Shown piece after piece: positions 9,670-21,151 of a stretch of 64,000 nucleotides of DNA (positions are counted from its first letter, which is position 1; the number at the start of each line of letters is the position of its first letter). The notes beneath the pieces are model-generated. The model did no database searches. It was not told the origin of the DNA and worked only from the letters and a program-made list of their open reading frames with translations. Origin of the DNA: Phymatolithon calcareum (taxonomy: Eukaryota > Rhodophyta > Florideophyceae > Hapalidiales); NCBI GenBank assembly GCA_977006965.1, contig OZ345364.1:62001-126000 (forward strand), written 5' to 3'. Both the position numbers and the translations under genes were made by a program.

Positions 9670-11335
9670 GCTTGTCGGGTGAAGTGGGATCGGAGTAGAA
9701 GAGAGCCTAATCTTAGGGATTCTGTGCGATTAAGAACTGCCCCGGTTGAAGATCTATGCAGGTGAGCCAAAATGGTGTGCTACACCGGTGCACTAAATTT
9801 AGATCACCCAGTGGCAGTAAAACGCTCCATTCAACACAGCTGCTCCCGTACAGTCTTAGGAGTGTTACTGAGGGCTTATTTAAAAATAAACAACAAAATA
9901 GTTGCATAAAATCATGATTTTGCATTCAATGGAACCATCAGTATGCCCAATAGCGCCGAAGGCCGCCTGGGCCATCATGCACAAAAATCGGGCCCGATTG
10001 TATCTACAAAAACTTTGAGGCAATCATCTATGTTCAGACGGAAACAGGCTCTTTGTAGCTGGAGGGCCCATTTGTGCTTACCGATCAATTGAGCAAAACG
10101 TGTCCATCGCGTTTTTAAAATGATATTGCCATCACAGAAAAGGTCGCGAGAGTTTCCGAACAGCTCTTATTCGCCCAGGTGATATGAATTAGTTGGCTTA
10201 CTGAGCTTGCCACTTCCTTCGCTTCGCATTCCATATTCTTTAAAAATAGTCAGTTCGACATCAGCTGGCTGGCAAGCGCTGTGCTTCTTACTATAGGGAT
10301 CACAATCGCGAGCAGTGCCTCATTCGGACCGCGGATTCATGCCCTCGAGCTGCACTTCATCTTCCGCAGCTGTGAGCATCCCACGCAAAGGAGATCGCCG
10401 TTATCAGTGATGTCCTCTACTGAGAAATCAGTCGGTCTAGTGCACCACACAGCTCGACAACACATGTCATACGAACACTTTGCAAAATTTGGAGATCGGA
10501 AAGCTCATGCGAGCACATCCACAGCGCTGCGCATGCGTTGGCACGGACATCAATTCCCATGCGTTTTCGCATTTCTATTTAAAAAAAGCAAATCCTTATT
10601 CGGTGATATGCAGCCTACGGAAGTATCATTTTTTTCAAACAGAACACACTTTGGAGATCGAAGTGGATAGACAGTTGGCAGACGGCTTCGCTGCAGCATT
10701 ACACCGGATCGTTCTCATACTTTTTCCTACTGCGGACCGTTTTGGCGTGCGCGCACAAGTTTCGACAACGAAAACACTGGCGCGCGATTCAACCTTCCGT
10801 TGCGCGACTTGCCAACTGGAGCTCGCTATCCGGCGACAGAAGTGATGGCGGTCAGCAGCTCGGTTCTCGGCATACCTGCCGCCGAGCTGACACTGTCGCT
10901 TCACGACACCGTGGCGACAACGAACAGCGGCATGGCGGGCGTCTCCATCCCCACGATAACGGTACTTAAGCCGGACACCACAAGAATCAGCGAAGGAGAA
11001 AGCGGTGGAAAAATTCGGAACCTCGCTCCTATCGTCGACTTCAAGGCTGACGGGTGACCCCGAAGCCCTTTCTTTGTTGAAGACAGACCTTCAATCTTCG
11101 CACCGCCGCGAAAGGAGCTCGGGATCTCGATACATTTCTCTTCCACCAACTCACCCTTCAACTTCGTTAGATTAGCGTAGAGTAGTTCTGCTATTACACG
11201 AGACGTGCTGAGGACTGCCAAGAGGTCTTTCATGACCGGCCTCGGGTCGATAGCACCCGAGGGATCCTAAGAGGAGAGAGGATCGTTCCCGATCCTGGTA
11301 AGGACGTGCCGCGGATGGTGCACGCCTCTTGGGGT
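9670..11335. other. Gene-poor stretch
   Basis: Short overlapping frames on both strands (for example 10281-10670 + and 10800-11057 +) show no recognisable motif, signal peptide or composition that favours one frame. No repeat family identified above was recognised here. Confidence 0.35.
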
Positions 11336-11851
11336 TCAGATCAGCACGATCGTGAAAGTTTTCACTTCCGAACCTATGAGCTCGGATGTAAACTTCTTCA
11401 GAGAACGGCAATCAAACTGGGAACAATCATCTCTAATTAGTATTTTTCGCACCGTCGCAATAATGACTTGGAAGTTTTTCCCCGCCTTCTTGAAGATTAG
11501 TCGAAATCCTACGGGATGCGCCACAATAAATGCAAATCCGCCGAGGGGCTTGCCGTGCGGACTGTCGAAAAGTCGAGGAGCGCCAATCTGGGAATAGTTC
11601 GTGCGAAATTTAGCTTTCATCTTGCAGAGTTTTGCAGTGATTCCCACAGCAGAACAAAATTGTTTCTCGATTTGATTATGTGCGTAGGCTCCTGCTTCTC
11701 TCGATCTCCCATGTTTATCGTGGCGACCATGAAACTCTTCTTCGCTATCATCTTCGTTGATTGGCTCTTCAGGCACTGCGAGGCTGCGCAAGCTAGGATT
11801 CCGGAGGAGTATCTTCAGAGGGCACGGCTCAGTCACTGCTGGGAGTGACAA
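11336..11851 (-). CDS. Hypothetical 171-aa frame
   Basis: The longest frame between 9.7 and 13.5 kb. It has an acidic patch (E-D-D-S-E-E-E) near residue 36 followed by a basic His/Arg stretch, and a C-terminal part rich in Lys and hydrophobic residues. No domain recognised, no signal peptide, no paralogue in the window. An overlapping plus-strand frame (11516-11848) is nearly as plausible. It could be a decayed gene or chance. Confidence 0.22.
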   Translation of the reverse strand: MSLPAVTEPCPLKILLRNPSLRSLAVPEEPINEDDSEEEFHGRHDKHGRSREAGAYAHNQIEKQFCSAVGITAKLCKMKAKFRTNYSQIGAPRLFDSPHGKPLGGFAFIVAHPVGFRLIFKKAGKNFQVIIATVRKILIRDDCSQFDCRSLKKFTSELIGSEVKTFTIVLI

Positions 11852-13523
11852 TGATAGTGCGCACTATCTTCCCAGAAACGGGAAATGCATTGCATATGGG
11901 AGCGCTGGCGTTGAGAACTTTTAAAATAAAAAATTCTGATTTTCCTCGCACTTAGCTGCGGGAAAATCGTAATTCTGCGTTTGCTCCCGTAGGGAATCAT
12001 AAATAAGTAGACATATTGAAAAGGAACCATACAGTAAGACAGTGCAACGTATCAATGGCGGTAGAAGAAGACTGAAACTGATGAATACGCTGGGAATTTT
12101 TCTCACAGGGCTCTCCACAGAAAGAAGCCTTGATATATTCCGATCCTTCATAAGACCCCTCTGGCAGTGTGGCGTCCATGTCACTCCAGACTAGATTCGA
12201 ATCAGAACCCAGACAACGATCATCATGAGCGAGCTTCTATGACTAAACATTCTCTGTCAAATTGAACCTTGGAAGTACAGAAGACACCTGCTCGCATCAA
12301 ATATTCGGCGGCGTCTAGAGCTGAAACTGAACTCTGAAGGAGAAGGGAAAATCGAGGGTGAACTGGAATCGATGAAAGAAGGTTAAAAAGTCAGGGGATA
12401 GAAACAATGCCGTCCAAGCGATTTCTCCCGGAAGACTGGGAAAAACAAGAAAATAGATACTGAAGGCGAATCCGCGCATCAGCGAAAACAACGATACACG
12501 TGGCACTCAAGCTAAGATGCGCGCAATGGTTCCTTAGAAGTTTCCCTCAAAATCCATCGAAAGTGAAAGGAAAGCTCAGGCGCCTGGTGAATTGTTTTAC
12601 ATCCCACGATGACGAATATAATGCTAAAGCCGGTGTGGACAAGCAACAAAGGAAGAAGAGTATCCCGAGCGATTAGCATAATCCTGAACCGCACGGAGTA
12701 AGCTCGAAGAATGAAAGATAGGAAACATTAGTAGAAACCAAGGTGCCATTTAACCTCTAGTTGAGTAGACAGCCTCCCGTACAAAAAATTACAGTACTTC
12801 GTTAACGAACCATAAGTTTTAACTGGAGGAACGTCGCACGAGGGGAAACGCAGAATAAAATAAGACACTGTAAAGTAGGATAGTGCAGCGGATAATACTT
12901 AGCAAAGCCAAGAAAATTTATTCATGCACTGCACTGATTTCTCAGTAGTAACCCCTTACTATTTGGGCGCTTTATTTGTTCCCCCCTCCCCCCCTGAAGC
13001 AGTGATGGTCCATTTCCTGGGTTAGCTTCTATATAATTATTCCGATAGCGAAGTTTATTTGGATAAAAATTCACATATTGCAATCAAATTACTAAAGGTG
13101 ATTAAACCAGGGTAAAACCTTCTGTGGAAACAAAAGACCTAATTAGTACTATCACGACCTTCGATCAGGGAAACATGACAAGTGCAAGTTGTTTTGGCGA
13201 TCAACGAAATTCTGATCCTTGCGGAATAAGGCTAAACTTTGTCAGTTAGGTTATATCAGTAGGAGTCAATGTGCCATTTACACTCCAACTGGGTAGACAG
13301 TAGCAATTAGAATAAACGGAAATACCTCAGCAGCGCATTATGCCTTCAGCATTGCGATTTATTGAATCATTAAGGAGCAAAAATTCGCTCTGGTCTCAAT
13401 ATCAAGACGCCAGCTTGCGGTTTGTGCTTGAAATCGATCGCCAGCTCTTCTCGTAAATCTACTTCGATGTAACGGACATTTGTCAGAAACCATTCCCTGG
13501 GTCTTGTGACAAGAAACTGCATC
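11852..13523. other. AT-rich stretch without a gene
   Basis: No frame above about 90 codons and no domain. Two short passages (about 12735-12770 and 13270-13305) faintly resemble family D retroelement sequence. A C-tract of 5-6 bases is repeated at 12980-12995. AATAAA on the minus strand near 13357 may end the peptide gene transcript above it. Confidence 0.4.
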
Positions 13524-13841
13524 TCACGACCGCCTCCACCAATGGCATCCAAAGTCGAATGGTCTCTTCCAACACGGTTTGCGCTTGCACGAACGAGGGC
13601 ATTTATGTCGTTTCAATCCACACAAATAGCATGTCTCTTTTGATTCTCCGCCATCATCCTCGGAGTCATACGGCGGTGGTTTATTCTTCAGATTATTCTT
13701 GGTTATTTCCGGTGGTGACCCCCACGGGAGCGGATGTGGCGCCGAATGTCGATAACGGCGAATAACAGAAGCTGATTCTGAATGAGTGTGCAAAAAGAGC
13801 AACAACAACAGAGTATGAAGTATAGAAGTTGAATACCTCAT
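13524..13841 (-). CDS. Secreted Cys-rich peptide precursor, family member 1
   Basis: 105 aa from the ATG at 13841. That start is chosen because the encoded M-R-Y-S-T-S-I-L-H-T-L-L-L is a typical signal peptide; a longer frame reaching 13997 adds 52 residues with no such signal. Cleavage is likely after the S-E-S-A region. A Pro- and charge-rich middle of about 50 residues follows. The last 36 residues carry six Cys in the pattern C-x2-C-x6-C-x3-C-x4-C-x8-C, including C-Y-L-C-G-L, R-K-P-C and R-P-F-D-F. The same module ends three other predicted proteins in the window. The layout (leader, spacer, compact disulfide module) is typical of antimicrobial, signalling or toxin-like peptides, but which is unknown. 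Nothing suggests processing at a specific dibasic site. Confidence 0.85.
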   Translation of the reverse strand: MRYSTSILHTLLLLLFLHTHSESASVIRRYRHSAPHPLPWGSPPEITKNNLKNKPPPYDSEDDGGESKETCYLCGLKRHKCPRSCKRKPCWKRPFDFGCHWWRRS

Positions 13842-15357
13842 GGTTGATGAGCGTCGACACAGTACCGATACGTCCGATATTACCGTGAATAGCGCTAGGT
13901 GATCATTGAGCCATTCGAAACAGCGGTAAGGAAGAAGGTATAAATGCAGAACAGTTTGGACCTGTATGATGCTGTAGGGTGCATCACAGCAGGACACTTG
14001 TATGTGGATCAGTAATGCGCCAACTTTTGCTAGCGACAGCAGATCGTCAGAAGGCTCAGAGAGAGAAAGTATCTGGACGGAATTGACAGCATATAGAAAA
14101 TGAACTATAATTCAACTTCGTAATTAAATGGATTTATTGAGAAGGTACCTTGTGTCCCAACTGGAGAACAGCCGGCACCTTTCTAGGCATATTCTACCAG
14201 CATTGAAAATTTTCAGCTTCCTTAATCAGAAATACAAAGACTCACGTCAATCTCATCTGCAGGGTTAATTCTACTTCTATACCAGCAAACACATTTTGTA
14301 AAGTATGAATTACGAGTGTAATTTGTCCTCCTAAAAGAGGCACAACGGCACTATTTATTGAGGGAGAGACCTGACATAGAAGAAATGTGGGCGAAGAGTT
14401 GTAACGTATTTTCTGTAAAAGCATGCATAAGTGAAAGAGATTACAGTAGACTTACACCCCTGAGTGTTCTCTACCTCACTTCTATGGCTCAGACCTGATA
14501 TATGCCAAACATTACATTTGCAGTCCACTCAACAATCCACCTATACTTCATGTTTTTAGAATCGATAAATTTGCAAAAATGTAAAGAATAAGAGAAGGAC
14601 AAATCAAAACAGCAACAACGAATCAGGTCCCAGAAGGCGATTAGTCAAAGTGCCCCTTGCTCCAATTCTTTAGTGCCTCCACGATTCTCGGCAGTGTCAA
14701 TAGGAGGAGGCGCCAAAGTCCAGTGCCTCGTCCATCCCCTTCGTCGATGTGGAACTATAATCTCACCTTTTTTAACACTTTCTTCTAGTTCCAGGCACTC
14801 CGATGTCTGCGGGAAGAGATCCCCAGGCCCCCAACCGTGGCTTTCTTCTACTTACCTATTGTAGTAGTTCGTAGCAAAACTTGGAATCTCTCAGAAAACA
14901 ACGAGGAGAACTTCTGCTTTTCGTTCGAATGCTCACACCGCGGACACACGCAGAGCAAGACTACCCGCTTTGTCCTACTCGTTCCGTGAACTCTCCGTGA
15001 GAGCCAGAACTGTGATGTTGCACGCACTCAGCACTCCCATTTTAGAGGATCTGCTTGTCGAGAAAACTCTACCAAACGCGGTAGAATAGGTCGGGAACCT
15101 CAGGACGATTATTCCCGGTGCCTCGCTCGCAGAACCGGCGCGTGGCGGCACATAGGTAGTGCGGGCCGTACGCGTGAACTGCTTAGTGAGCGGGTGGTGC
15201 CTCCCAGGCGTACTCGATTACGGGGGCAGATGGTGCGTGAAGTAGGATGTGTGTACTTGCACTTGATTCCGACTTGCCGAGTTTAATGAGATGGGAAACT
15301 ATTCTAGCTTATATAGTATCCATCTACAGGGGGGGAGCTCGAGACTGATTTGGCTTA
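13842..15357. other. Intergenic stretch with one retroelement tail
   Basis: Holds a family D 3' end (14120-14262). The remainder has no convincing frame. Confidence 0.4.
14120..14262 (-). mobile_element. Family D retroelement 3' end
   Basis: On the minus strand it reads GGTGCCGGCTGTTCTCC, AGTTGGGACACAAGG, then CTCAATAAATCCATTTAATT. Closely matches 21683-21840. Confidence 0.75.
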
Positions 15358-15748
15358 GACTGGGCCTTCTTGAGAATTCATCAAAATCGCGGCATAGACC
15401 CAGTCAAAAAAGTCCTCATTACCAGTCATTATTTCGTGGACTGGTTAGGAGGACGCGGCATAGGTTTTCTGTGGCTGAGTGTTGATTTGCAAACTTTCGC
15501 TTCAGATGTTTTCGCACACTTTTGAGCAAAAACTTGAAACATCACGAAAAGTTTGGTTGAAAGCAATTCCACTTCCGGAAACTAAAATCGTTACGAGAAA
15601 AAATGTCCCATAGATGAGCACATCAGCGACGCCAAACCTATGCCGCGTCCTTATTACCAGTGAAAATATTTTGGACTGGATTTGAGGACTTTTCCAGACT
15701 AGTAGTGCGGACGCAAATTTCGAATTCTCAAGAAGGTCCCTCTGCATA
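15358..15748. mobile_element. Foldback/MITE element, copy 2
   Basis: Inverted ends: GGCCTTCTTGAGAATTC at about 15361 and the complement GAATTCTCAAGAAGGTCC at about 15729. The inverted similarity runs inward for about 100 bases on each side, to the shared GACGCGGCATAGGTT. The unpaired centre matches copy 1 (7679-7969). No clear target duplication was found. Confidence 0.75.
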
Positions 15749-16539
15749 CAGTTAACCGCATGCTAATCGAGATATTTCGGTTCGCAACGTATGCGTGCCG
15801 TTAGGTGCTAGCAATTTAGCGTAAGCTTTGCAGATAGTCTCGAGAGCTTTGCTCGGTGTTCTGCACAGCGAGCTCTTGTTTCGGTTAGGTCTTCTGTAGG
15901 CTATTGACGGTACGCAACCGACAATATTGATTGTCGTGTCGTCTTGAACGTCAATCACATGTGATCGTTGCTTGACCGTTGACTGTCTCGATGAGCGTGT
16001 GCCAGGCTGAGCACATATAACCGATGGATGAACGGTTCATATGTCGAGGGAGCACTGTCTGCCTGGCTGATGATCGATGAGAGATGATAGGTACTTCTCG
16101 CAGGATCGAATCTGCGACACTGCTAAGCCTAAAAATATGTTATGCCTTTGTGTCATTGGTGATAACCTGACGACACAGTAGACAGGTAAGAAAGGTGCTG
16201 ACTTGCCTCAAGTTGGGACGCGTGGCACCTTCTTCCACTTGATTATGGATTATTATTGATGCGAAACTGATTGAAGAATGCGCAGTCAAAAAGAAGAAGA
16301 TGATAATATCCTCTTCTTCTTGAGTGAGCATTCTTCAATAGATTTCGCTTCTACATAGTATATAGAAGCTACCAACGCTACTGCAAACGCATGGGGAAAC
16401 TTTAAGAGTCCCAAGAGTCCATGTGTATGCTTCCGCGTTTGCAACTAGTGGATGCGACACGATCTTATCTCGAACAAATACGGTCCTCTGTCCGATAATC
16501 GGGCCTCGAGTGAGAAAAACACTTCATTGTACTTGTAGC
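15749..16539. other. Stretch without recognised content
   Basis: Only short frames. No gene or known repeat family recognised. Confidence 0.35.
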
Positions 16540-16613
16540 TAGCAACTGAGGAAGCCTTGATCATATCTTCGGAAGTCTGTGGGGCTTTTAAATAAACTTT
16601 GCTCAAAAACTGT
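16540..16613 (+). mobile_element. Family C mini-element
   Basis: TAGCAACTGAGGAAGCCTTG, then ATATCTTCGGAAGTCTGTGG, then GGCTTTTAAATAAACTTTG and CTCAAAAA. Same limits as the copies at 44594-44672 and 57317-57392. Confidence 0.75.
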
Positions 16614-16621
16614 GTAACTCA

Positions 16622-16960
16622 GAGCTCATTTGGGAGTGAGGCTACGGTTGGAGCCGCATTCTTGACATCTTGAAATATAAGAAAGACTTGATCGTATGTT
16701 CTCTTTGTGAATGCACTGTACTCCGGAGATAGCTTAGCTCTCGACAGCCCTGTCTTGACATCTTGGATAGCATCTTTGCCAGTTTTCTCCCTCAACTGTA
16801 AGAGCTCCGAGGCGTTTATCAGTGGGAACATACCGAATGACCATTATATGACCGAAGAACGTCGACTCGATCCTCGTAACTTCAAACTCTTCTTTCGGTG
16901 TCCACATGTTAGATGTATTGCGTATTCCCAGAGTGACTGCACAAGAGCTTTCTAGAATCT
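16622..16960 (-). pseudogene. LINE family A reverse transcriptase, internally deleted
   Basis: The minus frame shows a match to two separate parts of the element at 55194-56602: F-F-G near W-T-P-K-x-E-x-E, then directly T-G-K-D-A-I-Q-D and S-A-F-T. The segment between these in the better copy is missing here. Confidence 0.7.
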
Positions 16961-16961
16961 T

Positions 16962-17150
16962 AAAGGAGACCAGAGGTGGGTTTTTGTACCCCACTGAATC
17001 GTGTTACACCAACAAGAAAGAAACTCTTCCATTGACAGAATCCATCCAAAACCTCTTGGCAGTACCAAGTTGGCACTAGGAAAGTTGCCCTAAGCGTCAG
17101 CAGATGCGTTGGTAACTTTTAAATAAAAAATCTGCCTTTCTTCTTTGTCA
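16962..17150 (+). mobile_element. Family A LINE 3' end
   Basis: From GGAGACCAGAGGTGGGTTTT through CAGCAGATGCGTTGG and AACTTTTAAATAAAAA to TTCTTCTTTG. Confidence 0.85.
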
Positions 17151-17189
17151 CGTGTACCTGTACATTCTGTGTGTCATTGGCAAAATGAG

Positions 17190-17500
17190 TCCCCCAAGGA
17201 TCCCCAATTAGCCTTACATTGTTCAACATCCTCATGGATACCCTGGCAGAAAAAGCCACGGCAATTAATCTCAACGATTCTAACGCGAGGCTTCGTCTGA
17301 ACATGTATGCCGACGACTTGTTGTATGGCCGAAGAATTCGGCACCAGAGCCAGAGACCATATGGAGACCCTTGAATGCAGGCTAGCAGGGTACGACCTCG
17401 AAGGAGAAAAAAGACTGGAAGCAGAAAAGGCGCTAGATGAACTCCTACTAGCAAGACATTGATAGAACGTATGGAGAACGAAGAAGGCCTGCATTGCGAG
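17190..17500 (+). pseudogene. LINE reverse transcriptase fragment (YADD)
   Basis: A plus-strand frame from about 17195 reads Q-G-S-P-I-S-L-T-L-F-N-I-L-M-D, a classical RT block, then M-Y-A-D-D-L-L-Y-G with the catalytic YADD codons at 17306-17317. It is disrupted soon after. It sits on the opposite strand to the element at 16622-16960. Confidence 0.8.
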
Positions 17501-17962
17501 AGTTTCCTGTGCTTCACCTTGGGGAATTTGAGGATTGCTGGCATTTCTTTCTTTCTTTCATGACTGTGGAACGATCGTTCATTCTAAAGGTGAGCTCCTA
17601 AAGCTGTTCTGCAACGGCTTCTCATTTTTCAGAAATCTGAGTATAGTTTAGGGTGTCTCGCGTCATAGCTCTTATATGGTGTTTGTACCCACTCTACCAA
17701 TAAACTTACGTCTGGAGACGAAACGCCCACCGCACCTTAAAATCATTGCTTGACAGTTTCCTTGCAACTAGAGTTAGAGGTTTCGCACATTGGGTCGTAC
17801 GACATTGTGTCTCCATGCCTAAGCACGGCCATCATGGGGGTACACTCTCCAATCAGTTGGTGCAAGATCTTTGGGATGCAGGAAGCTCTCGGGGCAGTGT
17901 CGGAATGGCGACAGGTTCGGCTCGTAAGGACGGAAAAATGATTCATCTCATGGCCTCATGTG

Positions 17963-18319
17963 TCATAGGAACTTTCTGATGATCTCATAGGCTTGATTCG
18001 CAATTAGCCTTTTTGCTAATTCGTCGACAGCGTCATTTCTTGGAAGTCCGCTGTGACTTGGTGTCCAAATGCCTTCAAGGAAATTCTCCTTGGACATCAG
18101 TTGCTCGATAAGGACCCTAAGTTTCCATATCATTTCCCCATACCTACACGGCTGTCCGTTAATAGCATCGATGCAGCTTCTGCTGTAGGTGAATCTTCTT
18201 ATAGTGCTTCCAGGAGCAACGGAGGACTTCAGCGCTTCTTGAAAGGCAAGAACTTTAGCAAACACCTCCGCGTCGTATGAAGATTCGACAGCTCTGGGGG
18301 CCAGCGCCAGTTCTTTCAC
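17963..18319 (-). pseudogene. LINE RNase H fragment
   Basis: 118-aa frame with features of a non-LTR retrotransposon RNase H: S-S-Y-D-A-E-V-F-A near residue 13, S-R-S-C-I-D-A-I near 47, and I-W-T-P-S-H-S-G-L-P-R-N-D-A-V-D-E-L-A-K near 87-106, the metal-binding D and H region. It is cut off from any RT frame. Confidence 0.8.
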
Positions 18320-18455
18320 CGTCTCATTCTAGAAATTCTCTTGTCTTATTGAATCATTCTTTTCTGCTTGGATTCAAGGCGGTATCCTTCCACTGCCAGA
18401 AATTTGAATCGAAGTGTTTGCGAGGACTGGTTTGTGCCGATATGCTTTACGGCTT

Positions 18456-18752
18456 CACCAAACGGCAACGAGCTCCTAACCATGTTCCAGGCTGTGGACA
18501 AGTAAAGACTGCCCGCAAATTGAAATCACAGCGTGTCACAGGACAGGGGAGTAACTTTCCCCCTCGAGGTCCCGAAGGAGACCAGAGGTGGGTTTTTGTA
18601 GTCCACTGAATCGTGTTACACCAACAAGAAAAGAAAACGCCTCCATAGACAGAATCTTGCGAAAACCTCTTGGCCCTAGGAAAGTTGCCCCAAGCGTCAG
18701 AAGATGCGTTGGTAACTTTTAAATAAAAAGCTACCTTTCTTCTTCTTCACCA
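18456..18752 (+). mobile_element. Family A LINE 3' end
   Basis: About 300 bp, including GAGCTCCTAACCATGTTCCA, CCCCCTCGAGGTCCCGAAGG, AACTTTTAAATAAAAA and CTTCTTCTTC. It matches 26532-26830 in reverse. Confidence 0.85.
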
Positions 18753-18779
18753 AACGGCTCCCTGGTCTCCATCGCAACA

Positions 18780-19195
18780 ATACTTTTCCTTATATACTAC
18801 CATTCGTGGATGTTTCTGCTTTCAGGCGCTTCATTTAATATGCATACGTTCTTTCGCCTTGTTCCTTCTCAGCATTTTGAAGGCCAAGTTTGCTCATCGA
18901 TGTGGTCTTCTGTCCAGAACGTAAAGTGCATGTCCATTACGGTGCTGTACACACATGGGCTGAACAGAGAACTTTGTGCCACCCCTTTGTCGATAGTGAA
19001 CCACACCACTTCGTCCGTCTATACATAGGACGACTCGAGAAAGGGGATCACCATTCTAGATATTTTGGGATCTATGACCTTGCTTTTGGTCACGGTTTGT
19101 TTTCCTCGTGGAACGGATTCATATGCTGCCTTAAGGTCCAAAATAGAGACGAAACTATGTCCCTGCTGATGAAGTGCTTCAACGCCCAGGATCTG
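18780..19195 (-). pseudogene. LINE reverse transcriptase fragment
   Basis: The frame at 19019-19237 gives F-V-S-I-L-D-L-K-A-A-Y-E-S-V-P-R, the RT block with the first catalytic Asp. Further downstream on the same strand, sequence resembling a later RT block continues in other frames. A family A tail abuts or interrupts it at its upstream end. Confidence 0.75.
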
Positions 19196-19360
19196 ATCCA
19201 GAGGTAGGTTTTGGTACCCCACTAGATCGTGTTGCAACCACTATTCGAAAATCAAGTCAGACGCTTGCTATGCTCGCATGGCACTCGCAAAGTTTCCCCG
19301 TGCCTCTGCAGACGCATTGATAACTTTTAAATAAAAATTAGGATTTCTACTTCTTCTATT
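19190..19360 (+). mobile_element. Family A variant 3' end
   Basis: CCAGAGGTAGGTTTTGGTAC, then CCCCGTGCCTCTGCAGACGC and AACTTTTAAATAAAAA. It shares GGTAGGTTTTGGT with copies at 41590, 53290 and 55194, a subfamily distinct from the GGTGGGTTTTTG type. Confidence 0.75.
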
Positions 19361-20217
19361 ATGTACTTGAGCGTGCCCGATGCAAGTACATTAGTACGGC
19401 CAGTTTCTGAAAATATTAAATATTTTTCGAAACTGGCTGTTTTTGTTTATTTTGAAAAGTTCAAACTATTTACTGTTTGTTCCGTTTGAGCATGTGCCCA
19501 GTAGAGAGAAGCGAAAACCGACGAGCGTCGTGACCTGTCGCTCCGCAATGGCGCGCAGTCGTGCGATCAATTAGTTACTTCTTGCCTGCGCTTTTCGCAA
19601 CGTGTCTAACGCAGGTTCGCAATCGCAAACATTGCCGGGCATCGTGAAGGCATTAAGGAACTTGAGCAGGTGGCTATTCAACCCCGAGTCGTGTTGACAG
19701 TCCAGCAGTTGTTCGCCGTGTCGTTCTTCTCTTCCAATCAAAGTACACAGAAAATTTTGTGTATACGCGGATTGCAGACGTAAAGAGTCGGAGATTTATC
19801 GGCATCCACGTGCTATCATGATCTTGATATCATGATGATGATGATGCATGGCGGCAAAATTAGCAATGCCGCGCGTGGAATCGTATTTCCCAAATATAAG
19901 GCCCTTTTTTCAAAAATGAACTTTCGTAATCTCCTATCAGTGAGGAAAATAAGGCCAACACAGCACTGCGATCTATGACAGGCGTATTCTTGATAGAGGA
20001 TTACGTACAGTCTCAAGTTACATGATGTCTCTCGTGCTCTGCTTCTCACTGTCTCTGTTAACATGAGCGAACTTGACATGGCACGATGGTGTTGGCAGTG
20101 ACTTGTCATCGGGTTTTGAAGGCGTTCTGGGCCGATTATGCCCCGAAGAGCTTCAGTAGGGATCTAAAATGGCCCGAAATGTCATCATGTTGGGGAATAA
20201 TTTGATCACTTTTTAAC

Positions 20218-20251
20218 CGGCGGGTGACATATCCCATGTCACCCCGTCGGC
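20218..20251. repeat. Short hairpin
   Basis: CCGGCGGGTGACAT pairs with ATGTCACCCCGTCGG around a 5-base loop, with one bulge and one mismatch. Confidence 0.75.
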
Positions 20252-20299
20252 CGAAACGAAAAGGGGAAGTTTACAACCTCAAAACAGGGCTGATAAGCC

Positions 20300-20414
20300 G
20301 GTTATCACATGACACTTTCGGGACCGGCCATGATTCGAAACCACTCGGTAGTCCCGCGGGCGTGATTACGGTCCCTCGAATCATGACCGGTCCCTCAAGT
20401 GTCATGCGATAACC
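20300..20414. repeat. 115-bp near-palindrome
   Basis: Arms 20300-20343 and 20371-20414 are imperfect reverse complements starting GGTTATC; pairing partly continues through the centre around CCCGCGGG. One of the longest simple hairpins in the window. Confidence 0.85.
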
Positions 20415-20694
20415 TATACATGTCTGCTCGTGGTGCGCGGTAATCATTGTCTGTCTTAGATATTATATAGCGATGATGCTGCTCGTGATAATACCGAAGT
20501 TGAGCAACTAGGGAGTAACATTACTTCTTGGCATGGTGAAGAAGTAGATATTACTTTTTTAAACGTTTCGAATGCTATGGGACGTTATGAATTATTTCCT
20601 CTTCTCACACTCTCTCCTGATTTCCTAGGCGCCACTTTCCTCAACATCAAGGGGCCCTAGGAAATACCATAAAATCATAATCATACACTGCTAG

Positions 20695-21017
20695 TGAATT
20701 TACTGAGAAGCTAGAATGAGTCCCAACTTGATGTTGGTGCCTTTCTATGAAAGTAACCTGTGATGCAGTACTAATATCGAAAAATGTTCTGCAGAATTGC
20801 AGAGAAACACGTCAACGGCTCGAGCGACATCGTGCTCTTCTATTCTGGTCCATTCACGTTTCCTCAGGATATTTCTTACGTACTTGCGGTGAACACAATT
20901 ACGCAGAGATGCATATCGAAGACTATAGCTTTTTCGGTCAACTGAAACGCCAGGCAGCTTCTGATAGTCAGTTATCATATTGACAAATACCGCTGCCCCC
21001 CTGCGGCACACAAGCAA
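20695..21017 (-). pseudogene. Family D retroelement fragment
   Basis: The minus frame 20745-21017 contains D-V-A-R-A-V-D-V-F-L-C-N. The family D copy at 21683-21840 encodes a near match to this block before its tail, so this is a longer piece of the same element. The tail end (TTACTGAG/CTCAGTAA) is diverged. Confidence 0.6.
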
Positions 21018-21151
21018 GCATCAAAACTATTGTCCTCTACAGTATTAATTTCACTCCTTCCGCCCGCGGGACTCAATACGAACAGCGACCACTCAGCACA
21101 TGCGACAATACCCTGAAGCGTTGCGTAATCATTTGTTTCTGCTCTGCGACC

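Larger units (their letters stand above)
19361..20694. other. Intergenic stretch with strong hairpins
   Basis: No convincing gene. An (ATG)n tract lies at about 19830-19850. Two hairpins follow at 20218-20251 and 20300-20414. Confidence 0.45.

Noticed and set aside
16090-16130. Possible tRNA (TCGAATCTGCGAC resembles a T-loop)
   Set aside because: No pairing acceptor stem or A box at the right distance.
19830-19852. CRISPR-like or regulatory meaning of the ATG repeats
   Set aside because: A plain trinucleotide microsatellite; there is no spacer-repeat array anywhere in the window.
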